Assembly (NCBI GenBank): GCA_000697475.1
Contig: JNEU01000869.1
Span: forward strand, 1 to 57,351
From: Lichtheimia corymbifera B2541
Taxonomy: Eukaryota > Mucoromycota > Mucoromycetes > Mucorales > Lichtheimiaceae
Length of the DNA stretch: 57,351 bases
Direction: 5' to 3'
Shown: positions 11,225-22,367 of the stretch, in pieces
Numbering within the stretch: the stretch's first letter is position 1
Layout: each line of letters opens with the position of its first letter
The notes under the pieces: model-generated
Seen by the model: the letters and a program-made list of their open reading frames with translations, nothing else
The model's database searches: none
What the model was told of the DNA's origin: nothing
Program-made: the position numbers and the translations under genes

Positions 11225-12269
11225 GGTTATCCAACCCGATTTTTCAATTGATCATCCGTGGATGATATCTTTGCTGTAACTACTCTTCTACCCCATCGTA
11301 TATTCAATGAACATGACACCATAGCTAGAGGCAAGGATCTTTACGAATGAATGCTTCATCTACTACAAGGAAAGAGGCATCGAACGAGGTTGATCGTATG
11401 GAAGGGCAGTCATCATCAAAGTCGATCATTACTCTGTGGTTCATTGGTGAGCCCAACAGCAATGAAAGACGCCATCAATACGACCAGCTGGAAGCCCATC
11501 ACCAGAGCCACAAGCAGATGCTTTTATTTTCTCACCAATTAATACATGGATTGGTTCATGAAAGGAGCAGCAGGAGCAAGCATATACAAATCAGCAAACG
11601 CAATGGGAAACGACCCAAAAGCAGTGAGATATAGGAGATAGGATGTGTTGAGAATCAATAAATGTTTCAAGCTACCGTTACCAGCTACAACTACAATATG
11701 TCTTATATAGGTTCTGGGATGGTTGTGTGATCTGGTTTACATATGAGGATGGTGGAGATACACGAGACGATGGAGTGTATAGAAAGGTCCGGCTATAATA
11801 GCCCGTATAGAGTGACTCGTTCTTATACAAAGTTGTATGAGATAGCGTTGGCTGAAAATTACTATAGGCAAGCATGGGATGTTCGTGTACTCGTGAATCA
11901 TTATATCACAGCTCATTCTTTCTTGAACAGAGAATGAATTAAAAGCTTACAATGAACCAAGCTTATTATATAACAAGCATTATGTTGGGCATCATCATTC
12001 TCGAATTAATATCTTGCAATACAAGCGTTCCAGAACCCATCCCTGCCTTTCGCCTATCAGCAAAAAGAACAAAAGCACCTTGATATGATGATGTAAATGA
12101 TCCAACCTCGCTTTCCGACCTTCAAGATTCTATTTCCCCATTTAATCCAGAGACCAACCAAGCGACCCACATTTTGCGCATATGAACTGATTATATGATG
12201 TTGGACTCAATGAAAAAGTCAAAGAATAGCACATGGTAGTGGTGATGTTTATCGAGTATTTGGTAAGGG
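11225..12269. other. Stretch without a supported gene
   Basis: Two short plus-strand frames (11347-11634 and 11743-11937) are open, but neither has a splice partner or known motif. Read in another frame, 11351-11630 resembles a broken coding sequence (AMKDAINTTSWKPIT, then after a stop YMDWFMKGAAGASIYKSA). It could be a decayed gene or transposase remnant; this is a guess. Confidence 0.3.
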
Positions 12270-13692
12270 AACAGCATTGTAAATTGAATAAGCTACGGGT
12301 GAATCACATCGAGTCAACAGGGATAATTGTGGCCGTCATAAGCATCCTTGATCCATGATTGTAAAATAGCTGCTGCATGTATTGACTTGAGTATTCCAAT
12401 AGCATCCATGACTGTAAAGCACCTTTCGCCAAGATATAATTCAGTTCGTCAATTCCATCCAACCCATCATCATCCTCAGCCGTATCCACGTGATCGTTCC
12501 TGCCGACGACACGCCAAGTAACCAAAGCAACATTCCAGGATTCCTCATCACCGCACTTGATTCCATCCATCCATCAAATCCATATGTTGGTTAAAGATAG
12601 CCATGTGATTGCTGCTGATACGTTCCTTGTTCCATCCAGCTGTTGGCCTATCGCATTCTTGGTCTTCCATCGTAGCTCAACCAGGTGAAGATTGCTTATA
12701 TTGCAGTGTACTTGATAGCTGATATGGTATCCCATCCATTGTAATCTGTATGTATCAAAGCAAGTTGCTGCAAGTAACTTGAGACAGTGGAGTAAAAGAC
12801 ATTGATAATAGCAACGGCTGCTACGTTTGGTCGTCGCAGATGGGTGTGCAAGAGCGTGTGTTGCAGTAAAGTGACAAGGCTGTGGACGCTGTTTGAGACT
12901 CTGCAGTAAAAACTTGCTAATAGCCACTACTGCAATGAATGCTGTTAGGATTGGTCATGGTAGCGGAGCGTACAAGAGATAGGTGGAGTGTCAAGAAACG
13001 CGAGTGTTGTAGAGTGGTGCACACACCATGGACTTGCCATTCGGTCAAAGGCAATAGGATCAAGACAATCGTAGGGTGGACATGATGGGTTGAAGCAGGA
13101 CAATCGTTCGCAGGTGGTAGTTGTGCTTGAATGGGGCAACAGTTGAGAATGGGAGGAAGAGGGAGAGCTGGAAATTAAATACGTCAGGCACTGCCCTATA
13201 AATTCATGCACACTGTAAATTGATCCATGATATTGAGATTGCTCACCTTGACCTCAAACTTGCACACAAGATGCTTTCAGATATGCTGATCAACTTTGTC
13301 TTAATAAAGAAGCCACACTTCATTTAAAAGTTTTGAATGGGAGGGTGTGTAGTGGGGTTCACTATGATCGACGGAAATGGGGTATGCGCCGGATTTATGA
13401 AAAAGTCGATTAGTATAAATTACCTTGGGATTGCCCACTTTGAACTTGAAACTTGGTAAGCAGATTCGCTGAGTCATGCTGATCAATTCCATTCATTTAA
13501 AAATCGCATGCTTCATTATGAGATTTTAAATGCGGAACGGCCCAAATATAAGAGAGACATATAGTGTATAGTGCACGTCCCTGCGATTGGCCATCTCGAG
13601 CTCGAAATTCGGTCATAAGGTTCGCTAGGATATACTGATCGACCCTGTTTACATAAAACCTGCACGCTTCATCATGAGATTTTAAAGGGATT
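12270..13692. repeat. Dispersed 1.4-kb repeat, left copy, ending in a degenerate tandem array
   Basis: This stretch aligns by eye, in the same orientation, with 55880-57351. Shared landmarks include aacagggataa(t/c)tgtg near 12317 and 55930, agtgtcaagaaacgc near 12988 and 56516, and catggacttgccattc near 13027 and 56560. Identity is patchy with indels, so the copies are old. The last 450 bp contain three degenerate units (starting about 13237, 13429 and 13585), each with a core reading gattgcccac ... cttgaaacttgg ... tgctgatcaa ... atttaaaa. The small reverse-strand frames inside it show no known domain. Confidence 0.75.
13237..13692. repeat. Degenerate tandem array, three units with periods of about 192 and 156 bp
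   Basis: Each unit begins gattg(c/g)(c/t)ca(c/t), followed by a diverged (t/g)gaact(t/c)gaaactt(g/t) segment, a tgctgatcaa box and an atttaaaa...cttcat(t/c)atgagatttt box. The same unit spacing recurs at 56785-57351. Confidence 0.65.
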
Positions 13693-14234
13693 GTCTGAAT
13701 ACATCTCTCTCCTCTATCATACTACTTTTGACTGCATACGCTCGTTAAATCCAAGCGTATGCACGCCATCCCTTGAATATTATGGTGTAATGGATGAGGG
13801 CGTTCATCCACATAGACCTTCTTTGTTATGTTACTTTCATTGTCCAGGACAACATTGTCTCTTGTCCCTCGTGATGAGGTATAAGAACATAGCTTAATGA
13901 GATACGTTCTATAAAGTTACATCGTGTGATGCATTTACAAAGTTGAATTTGGTGTCATGGTCTATCCTTGGATGCTGAAGTTGATTATGATGCATTAGAT
14001 GTAACGTCCGCCTACCACAATTTTTTTCAGAGTCATATAACCTCCATTACTGCTATAGTGCTAGCTTCTAATATTTTCTTGCACGCTGCATGTGATCCAT
14101 CGCTTTGCTATTAGTGACAGCAGGCAGTTGCCTCTCCCATAAACCATGGAAGCAATGAAACCACATCCCACATTGATAATATGACTCCACAACCATCATT
14201 CCATGGAATTCCTTGCATTAAATAAGCCAGTGTA
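13693..14234. other. Intergenic, downstream of the GlyRS gene
   Basis: One 68-codon plus frame (13691-13897) has no supporting features. I see nothing else. Confidence 0.35.
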
Positions 14235-15926
14235 TTATGAATCATCATCTTCTAAAAGTCGTTCGCTAATGTAATGTTGAACTTCTTTCCAATGCAATCG
14301 TTGCTGGTCGCCAGTATCCCGCTCACGAATGGTGACAGTATTATCTTCCAAGCTTTGATAATCCACCGTGACGCACCAAGGTGTACCAATTTCATCATGT
14401 CGATAATATCGTTTGCCAATCTTGAGTTTTTGAGATTCGACCATGGTATACCATCCCTGCCTCCTTAATGAACTTGCCACGGATTCTGCTATTGGCATGA
14501 ACTCTGGTTTGCCTGTGAGGGGCATGACAGCACACTTTACAGGAGCAAGGCGTGGATGCAACTTTAGAACGCTGCGTGGAGGTTTGCCATCTTCGCCCAC
14601 TTGATGAAAAGCGTCGCACAAGTATGCCAACATGGCCCGATTTAGACCGCACGAGCTCTCAATGACATGTGGAACATAGCGTGCTGGAGATTCGGTTGGT
14701 AATAAGCATTCGTCAGTGTGGATGCCTGGTGTTGGTTCCACATTGTCTTGTACAACTTCAAAGGATGCATTGCTGTTCTTGATATGCTGTGTCAGATCAT
14801 AATTGCCTCGGTTGGCCACGCCTTCAACTTCGCCCCATCCCCATGGATAAAGATATTCGACATCAGTGCATCCTGTAGCATAATGAGCCATTTCATTGCT
14901 GGTATGATCACGTTGTCGAAAGTGTTCCTTGTGACATGCATGGTCGAGCCACCATTTGAAACGTAAATCTCGCCAATATTTGAACCAATGGGACGATTCC
15001 CAAGGAGGGCAAAAGTATTCAAGTTCCAGTTGCTCAAATTCGGGAGTGCGAAAAATGCCATGCTCCAATCGGATCTCGTTACGGAACGACTTGCCGACTT
15101 GTGCAATGCCAAATGGAGGTCGTTTGTTCATTGTCCTGGTTACTTGTTCAAAGTTGACAAAGACACCTTGAGCTGTCTCAGGTCGTAGATACACAGTCGA
15201 AGGTCGTAATACATCATCCACAGCCTCACGCACGTTCGTTTTGCTGCCAGCAGTCTCAGTCGTTGTCTGAATGATACGATCAATGGGATCAATGGGATCA
15301 AGGAACGTCTTAAACATGAGATTGAAAGGCCGACTATCAGTCAAGAAGGGTGAATTGCTGTTGGGTTCCACGTATCCATGGTAATCAATCGAAATGGGAT
15401 GTTGTTGATCCATGCTGTCAAAATCAATCCGACCGCCATTGCCATTTTCATCAGGTTGAACAAAGTTCTTGACGTGTAGCAGGATTTGCTTTCCCTTGAG
15501 TGTTGCCATGATACCAGGGGCTACGTGCTTTTCAATCGTATCCTTCCATATCTTTGCAGTTGCCTTGTCAGGTGCGTTGATAGGGATCTGTTGCATATCC
15601 GATAAATAATGCAATGCTGGTGCTTTATCGGGTCGAAACCGTTCCTTAGTCAACATGCAGTCCACAAGCAAATCCGTAAACTCGTCCACATGACCAGAGG
15701 CTTTAAGTACAGGATGCGGTGTGAGAATACTTGTATCGAGTCCAACAACATCATCACGCCAATAAACGTGCCTCTGCCACCACGATTTCAAAATGTTCTT
15801 TTTCAACTCAACACCCAATGGTCCATAGTCATAGGCGCCGCGTAAACCGCCATAGATCTCGGCCGATTGATAAAGGAATCCTCGTCGCTTGCACAAATCA
15901 AGCAAGGCTCGGAATCGTTGCGCCAT
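14235..15926 (-). CDS. Glycyl-tRNA synthetase, bacterial-type class II (alpha2)
   Basis: This enzyme charges tRNA-Gly with glycine. The single-exon 563-aa frame shows the class II GlyRS marks in order: RRGFLYQSAEIYGGLRGAYD and YDYGPLGVELK at the N-terminus, ASGHVDEF and LVDC (about 80-90), FNLMFKT, LRPETAQGVFVNF, motif 2 (FGIAQVGKSFRNEI), EFEQLELEYF, WGEVEGVANRGNYDL, motif 3 (VIESSCGLNRAML), then an anticodon-binding domain (LKLHPRLAPVK ... GKRYYRHDEIGTPWCVTVDY). These blocks resemble the bacterial alpha2 enzyme (YDYGPLGVELK, VDIEY-like, DEIGTPFCVTVD-like) rather than the eukaryotic GARS/Grs1 form, and there is no WHEP domain. It is about 100 residues longer than typical bacterial proteins because of an insertion near 140-200. 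There is no intron, unlike nearly all neighbours. The start at 15926 has an in-frame stop nine codons upstream, so no long targeting peptide is evident, though the N-terminus is basic. It could be a mitochondrial enzyme or a horizontally acquired one. Confidence 0.93.
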   Translation of the reverse strand: MAQRFRALLDLCKRRGFLYQSAEIYGGLRGAYDYGPLGVELKKNILKSWWQRHVYWRDDVVGLDTSILTPHPVLKASGHVDEFTDLLVDCMLTKERFRPDKAPALHYLSDMQQIPINAPDKATAKIWKDTIEKHVAPGIMATLKGKQILLHVKNFVQPDENGNGGRIDFDSMDQQHPISIDYHGYVEPNSNSPFLTDSRPFNLMFKTFLDPIDPIDRIIQTTTETAGSKTNVREAVDDVLRPSTVYLRPETAQGVFVNFEQVTRTMNKRPPFGIAQVGKSFRNEIRLEHGIFRTPEFEQLELEYFCPPWESSHWFKYWRDLRFKWWLDHACHKEHFRQRDHTSNEMAHYATGCTDVEYLYPWGWGEVEGVANRGNYDLTQHIKNSNASFEVVQDNVEPTPGIHTDECLLPTESPARYVPHVIESSCGLNRAMLAYLCDAFHQVGEDGKPPRSVLKLHPRLAPVKCAVMPLTGKPEFMPIAESVASSLRRQGWYTMVESQKLKIGKRYYRHDEIGTPWCVTVDYQSLEDNTVTIRERDTGDQQRLHWKEVQHYISERLLEDDDS

Positions 15927-16022
15927 GTGGAGGAGAGGAGGAAAGAACAGGGCTTAGTTGACACAGGCATAAACAATCCAGCTTTTTGCAGGCCGACTCT
16001 CACTCAACTCTTTTTCACCACC
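15927..16022. promoter_or_regulatory. Very short divergent promoter, GlyRS / SOM1
   Basis: Only 96 bp separate the two divergent start codons, so both genes must share this region or overlap in their 5' leaders. I could not recognise a specific factor site. Confidence 0.5.
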
Positions 16023-16274
16023 ATGGACGAATCAACACCATCCATCGACAAGTCTCAATGTCAACTCTACGAGCTCGTTCAATATCAATGCGAAGTGACA
16101 TCAACACATATAGAATGCAACCCTTTTGTGCGAGTGTTTCTACGGTCAGTTTTATTTACTTTTTAAAAGTATACGAGACGCGATCTGATAGCTCCCAATG
16201 ATAGATGTGCAGGGAAGCCAACGACTGAAGTAACGCCAGAGTACGATTACAACGGGGACCCAGTAACCAAGTAA
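16023..16274 (+). CDS. SOM1: Som1-like mitochondrial inner-membrane peptidase subunit
   Basis: The spliced 63-aa protein matches the small fungal Som1 family, a component of the mitochondrial inner membrane peptidase (IMP) complex that trims intermembrane-space proteins. Exons are 16023..16144 and 16205..16274. The intron (60 bp, GT-AG) joins cg to atg in phase and gives the family-like end ...RVFLRCAGKPTTEVT. Two CX9C motifs are visible (CQLYELVQYQC and CNPFVRVFLRC), as in proteins oxidatively folded in the intermembrane space. A nearer AG (16215) would give an early stop, so it was rejected. The gene is easily missed because neither exon is a long open frame. It is divergent from the GlyRS gene and convergent with the kinase that follows. 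Confidence 0.8.
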
Positions 16275-16606
16275 GAGCCATGTTGACAGCAGGTACCAGG
16301 GCACTTCTTACATGTCGTGGTAGTGTTTTGCCCGACTTTGGAGCTGTGGGATCCAAGAAATCACCTCCTGGCGTGGTCATGATGGATGACAACAAGCACC
16401 CATAATACACACACCTACATTGCGTATCACGGCAACCTCCTCTCTGCGAGACTCCTCTATTAGCTCCAATATACCATCCACCCGTGACATATTATATAAA
16501 CTTTTTCACATTGTGATTGTCCTCTTGTCATTTCTAATGTTGATATTGTATTACAAACAAAGACTTTATACATTTACAACGTGTATACAATTTAAAGAAT
16601 TATCCG
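16275..16606. other. Intergenic between convergent SOM1 and kinase genes
   Basis: AT-rich 3' regions of two convergent genes. Nothing else is supported. Confidence 0.4.
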
Positions 16607-18142
16607 CTATGCTGAGCATGGTTGACAGCAACATATCCTCATAAACCATTCGTTTTGCCATATCTGATCCATTGTGATACGCTTTTGGGGTGTTGGATCG
16701 AGCATACGATACACCAGACGCTTTGCACTGAATTCCAATCCTTCCAAGACATCCAGACCACTTTCTTTTGCACGGCGTTTGATAGATTCACGTGCCTTGA
16801 CCATGGCAGCTTCCCGATCCTTTTCTGCTTGTGGTGATGAAGGTGATTGATTCTTGGCCATAGCAAGTCGTTCACGTCGTGAATTTTCCCGTTCTTCCTC
16901 CACCAAGCGCCTAAACTTGAGATAGCGATCAAAGTAATCATCCTCGCCTTTTTTTGCCACCTGCCAGAGATGGTTGCCAGTACGCATTGCCATGTAGATG
17001 ACACCACAACTCCATATATCAGCAAGGCGTGGATCATAATCCTTGTCGGTGTACATTTCTGGTGCGATATAAGGTTCTGATCCACATACACCACGACTAT
17101 TCATGAACGCGACATCTGGGCTTGGTTGGAAGCAGTCAGCACCACCAAAATCACTGATCTTGAGCGTGCCGTTGGTAGTGAGTAGTAAATTCTCAGGCTT
17201 CAAATCACGATGAGCTACACCAACACTGTGCATATAGCGTACACCACGCATGAGTTGTTTAAAGAAACAGTTGGCTTCGGGTGGTTGTAATCCATTATGG
17301 GCAAAGTTGCATATAAGGTCAAACATATCTCCTGCGTCACAATATTCCATAACTTGGCAATAAACAGGCGAAGACTCGTTCAATGGCAATAGATCGAGAG
17401 TCTCAATAACGTTGGGATGGTGCAGGACGGACGAGATACAGAATTCCGAAGTAAGGCGTTTGACATACTGCTTGGTAGACTCTGAACCCTTTTTGCGAAA
17501 CTCCTGCATTGGGGACACAACATTTTAAGACACCCAAGGTCTCTTTATATGTCACGTGCATGATGCATTTCATACCTTGACAGCATATAGCTTTCCACAG
17601 GACCCCTTGCCGGTACCAGAAGGATCTGCCTTGTGCACTATACGCACGACACCAAATGCTCCCTTTCCAATCACTTCATGGCATGTGCCCCATTTATCTG
17701 ACAAATAAGTCGTGTCACTGGGTGTACGATGCAGCTCATTATTGATCGCTTCTCGCTCCTTTTGTATTGCTTCCAATGCTTTCTTTTCACTATTACCGCT
17801 ACCACCCATTAATGGAATCTTGAATGACTTGGTGGATGGTAAAAGGGATGCCATGTTTTGAAGTGAAGCTGACAATTTACTGGTCGGCATACATCGAATA
17901 CAATGCGTATGTGTCCCATCCGCATGTTGTTCAAATCGTGGTTTTTGTGGGGTATAGACGGCACTATTACTGGGCGAGCGTACTGAGGAGGTGTGAGCCG
18001 ATTGATTTGAAGATGATGAGCGTGCCGATGATATAGCGTCGACTTGGTTCACCATAGCAGCAGCAGCAGTGGTCGTCGTAGGCTGAGTGCACCTATGCTG
18101 GACGTTATCTGCATGACGTCCAAAGAAACCGCCTAGACCCAT
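16607..18142 (-). CDS. Ser/Thr protein kinase, Hal4/Sat4 (Hal5/Npr1-like) family
   Basis: Exons are 18142..17576 and 17503..16607 (72-bp GT-AG intron), giving 487 aa. The N-terminal 140 residues are low-complexity (Ser, Ala, Thr). The kinase domain follows: glycine loop GKGAFGVV near 160, AVK with the lysine as the last codon of exon 1, HRDLKPEN near 287, DFG near 307 (DFGGADCF), GSEPYIAPE and DIWSCGVIY. The segment after the AVK lysine (EFRKKGSEST ... TSEFCISSVLHHPNVIETLD) is typical of the yeast Hal4/Hal5/Prr2 group, which stabilises the Trk potassium transporters and nutrient permeases at the plasma membrane. An insertion of about 60 charged residues precedes the last helices. The frame stays open upstream of 18142 but has no good ATG there. 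Confidence 0.85.
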
Positions 18143-18735
18143 GGAAGTAAAAAAAGCCGTTGACGTAAAGAATAAAAAAGGGAGAAAACGACGTAAATAA
18201 TCAACAAGAGGAAAAAAGAGAGAGAGGAAAGGAAACAGAAATGGTCCAACGGGGCGGTCTTTATTGAATAATCTCCCGCTTTTCTCACTCACTCACTCTC
18301 AGCAGCGACATATCCACTCACTCGGTGCCCGTTTTGTACAATTTGTGAGTTTTAGGTAGTCTCACACACACACTGCACCCGCCCATCCACCCTCTCTTAC
18401 TTTAACGTATTGTGGCTGCCAAGACTCATTATATCACTAATGTCGCCGCCATTATCGCCACAACTTTGTCCGACAAGGAAAAGCTTATCCGATGCCAATA
18501 AATAGCATACTTTGTTGTTGCCCTAGTAACCTGTCAGAATTTTGACGGCTGCACGTGTCACATGCATGATGAATATACAAACAAAAAGAAGCTTTCTTTT
18601 TATTATCATTGTTGTTGTCTACAAGTTTCCGAGCTCCCAATCATTACGGCACCCAAGTCCATAACGTTGGTTACACCGTCAGAGATTGCTTTCGTAACCC
18701 AGAACACAACAAATCAGCAAATGACAATGACGCCC
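18143..18735. other. Intergenic: kinase promoter and 3' side of ribosomal protein gene
   Basis: Pyrimidine-rich tracts (for example near 18280-18400 in the plus strand) are consistent with the kinase 5' region. No gene is seen. Confidence 0.4.
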
Positions 18736-19532
18736 TTAGAAGAGACGTTGGGGCTTGCCCATGGTGGACTTGAGGTAAAGGGACTTGACGTTTTGCCAGT
18801 TCTTCTTGAGCAAAGAGACCAAAAAGTTGATGGCAAGCATGATGTTGGCAACGAGTTGATCCTCGGTCATCTTGACGTGACCAACAGCGACACCCAAGCA
18901 GAGAACCTTCTTAAGTTGGAACTTGATGGTGGCACGGATATCATCAGCCTTGGCTTGCAAGTCATCGTTGTGAGAGACGGCAGTGGGGAACTTGCCGACC
19001 TTGTGGAGACCAGGACCCAAGAGACGAGGGATCTGCTTGATCAAAGCATCGGAGGCCAAGAAAGCATCATAACGCTTGGCAAGCTTCTTGATAAGCTTCT
19101 TGTTCTTGTTGAGCTTCTTCAAATCCTCAACAGATTGGAACTCCATACCAGCAGCCTTGGCTTGGTCACAGTGGAAAGCATCACCGAGAACGCAAACGGA
19201 AAGGTTGGGACGGGGAATGTTGGGAAGCCTACACATGGGTTGTTAGTAACGAGGTCCTCCCATTGGCAGCTTTTTACTTTTAGACATACTTGATGGTACC
19301 AGAGAAACGCTTATCACGTTGGGGATCGTAGTTCTTGAGACCAATCTGGAGCTCAACAGTCTCGGTGAAGTTTCTCTTCTTTTCCTCGGAACCGGCTTGG
19401 ATGGCCTTGAGGACTTCTCTGACGGCAGAAGGGCTGACCTTGCTATTGTAGAGATTGCATTAGAGGATGGATGAATGGATAAATGAATGGATGAATTGGG
19501 ATGGGATGGATGGATGTAGACATTTACCTCAT
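18736..19532 (-). CDS. RPL1: 60S ribosomal protein uL1 (L10a/L1)
   Basis: This is a component of the L1 stalk of the large ribosomal subunit, which helps release deacylated tRNA. Three exons (19532..19528, 19442..19290, 19228..18736) give 216 aa, the usual family length. Exon 1 is only five bases: it carries the ATG plus two bases of the serine codon, and the mature start reads [13 protein letters not shown]. Recognisable blocks are [61 protein letters not shown] and GKFPT. All three junctions keep phase. A 243-codon open frame on the opposite strand is a shadow of this codon-biased gene. Confidence 0.95.
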
Positions 19533-19814
19533 AATGGAAGAATAAAGGGAAGGATTCAATCAATTGCACCTATTCCCCTAGTCTTTAACATGGCCCGGTC
19601 ACCTGACTTTGAACCACAGCTGGGCTTGTAATACTCCATTTCCCTATTTCCATGGTTACACACATGCCCAAGTTGAGGCGCAGTTTACCAAAAGGTTATT
19701 CATCGTACTACTTTACACCATGAATGCGCCTCAAATCAAATCAGAAAACACAGCTGTATCGATTTCTCTTTCTTCTTCTCTTTCTTGCTCCCCTTATTCC
19801 TTTACATTCACCCC

Positions 19815-21825
19815 ATGAAAGATCTAAGAGATGATAATGAGCCTTCTCAACCTTCACCACCACCACCCGATTATGACGAGGCTACAGAGGAACATGAACA
19901 AAGACACACAACTTTAATTCAGCATCATGATCGCCCAACTAAGGTGCGCTTGTACATAGATCCTCTTTTCTTTTCACTTCTTTGGCTTATACAGTAATTA
20001 GAAACACGACACAGCCTTACGACGAGAACTCGCCAATATTGCATTAATCCCTGCTCTGAACGCTGCTATCACCGTTACATTGGTCGGTGTCCTCATTTAT
20101 GTGTATCAGAGTGCAGACGGTCAACCTGTTGCATATACGCTTGCTGGGATGCAAATTCAATCACTCATATCTATCATCATGACCTTGGTCAAAATGTGCC
20201 TTGCGGGTGGTATTGGATAGTAAGTGCACATACATACGTACACGCTCATACTCATGACTAATATAACATAATAATCAGTGCTGTGTCAGAATACAAATGG
20301 GTGCGCATGCAACATGGAGGACAATTAAGTTTGATGGATGTGTATGATGCTTGTACTCGTGGCGTAGGAGGTAAGATGATGACGGTATTAGACTTGAATA
20401 TGAACATTGTTGAGCTTATTTTCAATTCAAGGCATGATCCGAGTTATCACTGGTATCAGCATCGATCGTGTATTGCTACCTACAATCTTTTTGCAGCTTG
20501 GTCTAATTGCCATGGGACCAGCATCACAGCAGATCTTGACAGCATACAATACTACCATTTGCACCACCGAACATTCGGATACCTGGTTACGGCATACCAA
20601 CTATTACACCGAGGATATTGCCAATTGGAATGCAGAGCCTTATGATATGCGTGGATTGCTTGGTACGGATGTTGATTACTTTTTCAAATACCAGTTTGAT
20701 GCTGGAGCCTATGGTTGGGGAACATTACAAGATCTTGGTTGCCCTTATGCAGCAACGAACTGCACCTACAACAATATCCAAGTCCCTTATCTACAACTTA
20801 ATTGCGTACCTGGCAACTTTAACACTACCACTATCGTCAGCGACCTAGACTTGTCGATCCAAACGCTTTGGAACCACTATAACAAAACACAAGGCTATGG
20901 AGATGGATACATTTCAATCAGTCGTTTGCCCAATTTCTTTTACGCATCATCAATGCAGAACCGTACGAGATATCACGCTTACAACTATACAGCTTCTGAG
21001 CCGCTTACAGCTTCCACCGATCAATCACCCTATGTTGGTAAACCTGCATTTGTTGCCGTGCTTTATAACCCTGGTATCATATACAATGGAGGTTCAGATC
21101 CTTCCAGAGTCGTAGTGCAAGAATGCACCTTTGATACGTATATGAACAGAAGCAACTACCATATTATGGCACGTGCTTCAGCAGTCGATCGTTTGTCACA
21201 CGAGCTCTTTGAAATCGATTACAGCAAGTTTGGGAATACCTCCAATTGGATCAACGGCGATTATAGCGAAGAAGATCGGCTTGCACTGAATATGTATGCT
21301 ATGCAGCTTGGTGTCTTGGATATGCTTGCTACAGCAAGAATGGACTATCAAAGTATGCCATTTACGGACTACTCTGAGTATATGAATACGTTCTTGTCCG
21401 ATGTAGCAATGACAATATCATTTGCACGACCTGGATCACAATCCATAACTCAAGGCGATGTATGCCTTGATTACGAGCGCTCCTATCATCTCAATCCCGC
21501 TGCCTATTACACCGTGTCACTCATGCTATTAGTGCCACTTTTCTGGTGGATCGCCACGTTGGTGGTTAGTTTACGCTTGAGTGGTGTTGCACGTGGCAAC
21601 TCCCAAATGGCACTTTTGGTCACTGGATTTACTGCAGCGGTCCGAGAGCAATTCAAAGGATTCTCACATACGGATCAAAATGTTTTATTTTCACGATCAA
21701 GGCAAGTCCATGTCGTTTTCGGTGAGATACCTAGCCAAGATGGACGCAGAGGCCATGCTGCTTTTGGTCTCAAGGATCAAGTCATTGCACCTATCAAAAG
21801 AAGGAAACCAGCTTCTGATAGCTAA
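19815..21825 (+). CDS. Multi-pass membrane glycoprotein of unknown function
   Basis: Exons 19815..19943, 20002..20219, 20279..20370 and 20432..21825 join in phase to give 610 aa. The N-terminal tail is acidic and carries a PPPPDYDEA motif of the kind bound by WW-domain (Rsp5-type) ubiquitin ligases. Hydrophobic segments follow in exon 2 (LNAAITVTLVGVLIYVY; SLISIIMTLVKMCLAGGIGYAV) and at the start of exon 4 (RVLLPTIFLQLGLIAMG). Then comes a roughly 400-residue region rich in N-glycosylation sites (NTT, NCT, NKT, NRT, NYT, NRS, NTS) that is probably outside the cell or luminal. A last segment (VSLMLLVPLFWWIATLVVSL) precedes a basic cytoplasmic tail. I do not recognise a named family. It resembles large uncharacterised fungal membrane proteins with a single ectodomain between membrane segments. 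Confidence 0.8.
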
Positions 21826-21913
21826 AATCATCATCATACCACACTCTATATACTATAATAACAATTACTACTACTACTACTACCCAGTTCATATAGCCAT
21901 TGTCACAAAATGT

Positions 21914-22367
21914 TTATTGGTTTGCATTCGAGTTGACAGAGCTACCACCACGTTTGCTCTGGTAATTGATTGAGCCATCAGCCTTGTTTTCATGTTTCTT
22001 GAACCAATCCACGCTTTCTGTCTTGAGTTCTTGAATGCCTCGCATGGGTTCTCGATCAGCCTTGACGTCGGCTTCACTCTCAGTAGCGTCTTTTTCATCC
22101 CACTTGGGTGCAGATGTCATTAGGGTGCCTGATCCAGCTTGCGCATCCTCTAGTGATGATGATCAATATATAACACTTTGAGATGGGAGAAAGAGTATTT
22201 TACCTGAAGAGTCGGGGAGGTTGGTCATGTTTGGTTTGTGTCTATAAAATGTCAAACAATCTTAATCGAGGGTTGTTGCTTTATTATGAAAAGAGTATTT
22301 ACCCTCCCAAGGTAATGTATCGACGAGCTCCAATGAGTCGACGGGCAATCATAAGGTTACGATTCAT
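21914..22367 (-). CDS. Small probably mitochondrial protein, unknown
   Basis: Three exons (22367..22303, 22241..22204, 22149..21914) join in phase to give 112 aa. The N-terminus is basic and amphipathic without acidic residues (MNRNLMIARRLIGARRYITL), a good mitochondrial targeting signal. The rest is hydrophilic and acidic (DEKDATESEADVKADREPMRG) and ends RGGSSVNSNANQ. I know no family for it. It could be a small mitochondrial matrix protein; the location is inferred from the presequence only. It is divergent from the PP2A gene across 486 bp. Confidence 0.65.

Noticed and set aside
18143..18292. Longer N-terminus for the Hal4-like kinase
   Set aside because: The frame is open but starts from a non-ATG codon and reads as pyrimidine-rich leader.
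18562..19293. A 243-codon plus-strand open frame
   Set aside because: It lies antisense to the ribosomal protein uL1 gene and its length follows from that gene's biased codon use. It has no known motif.
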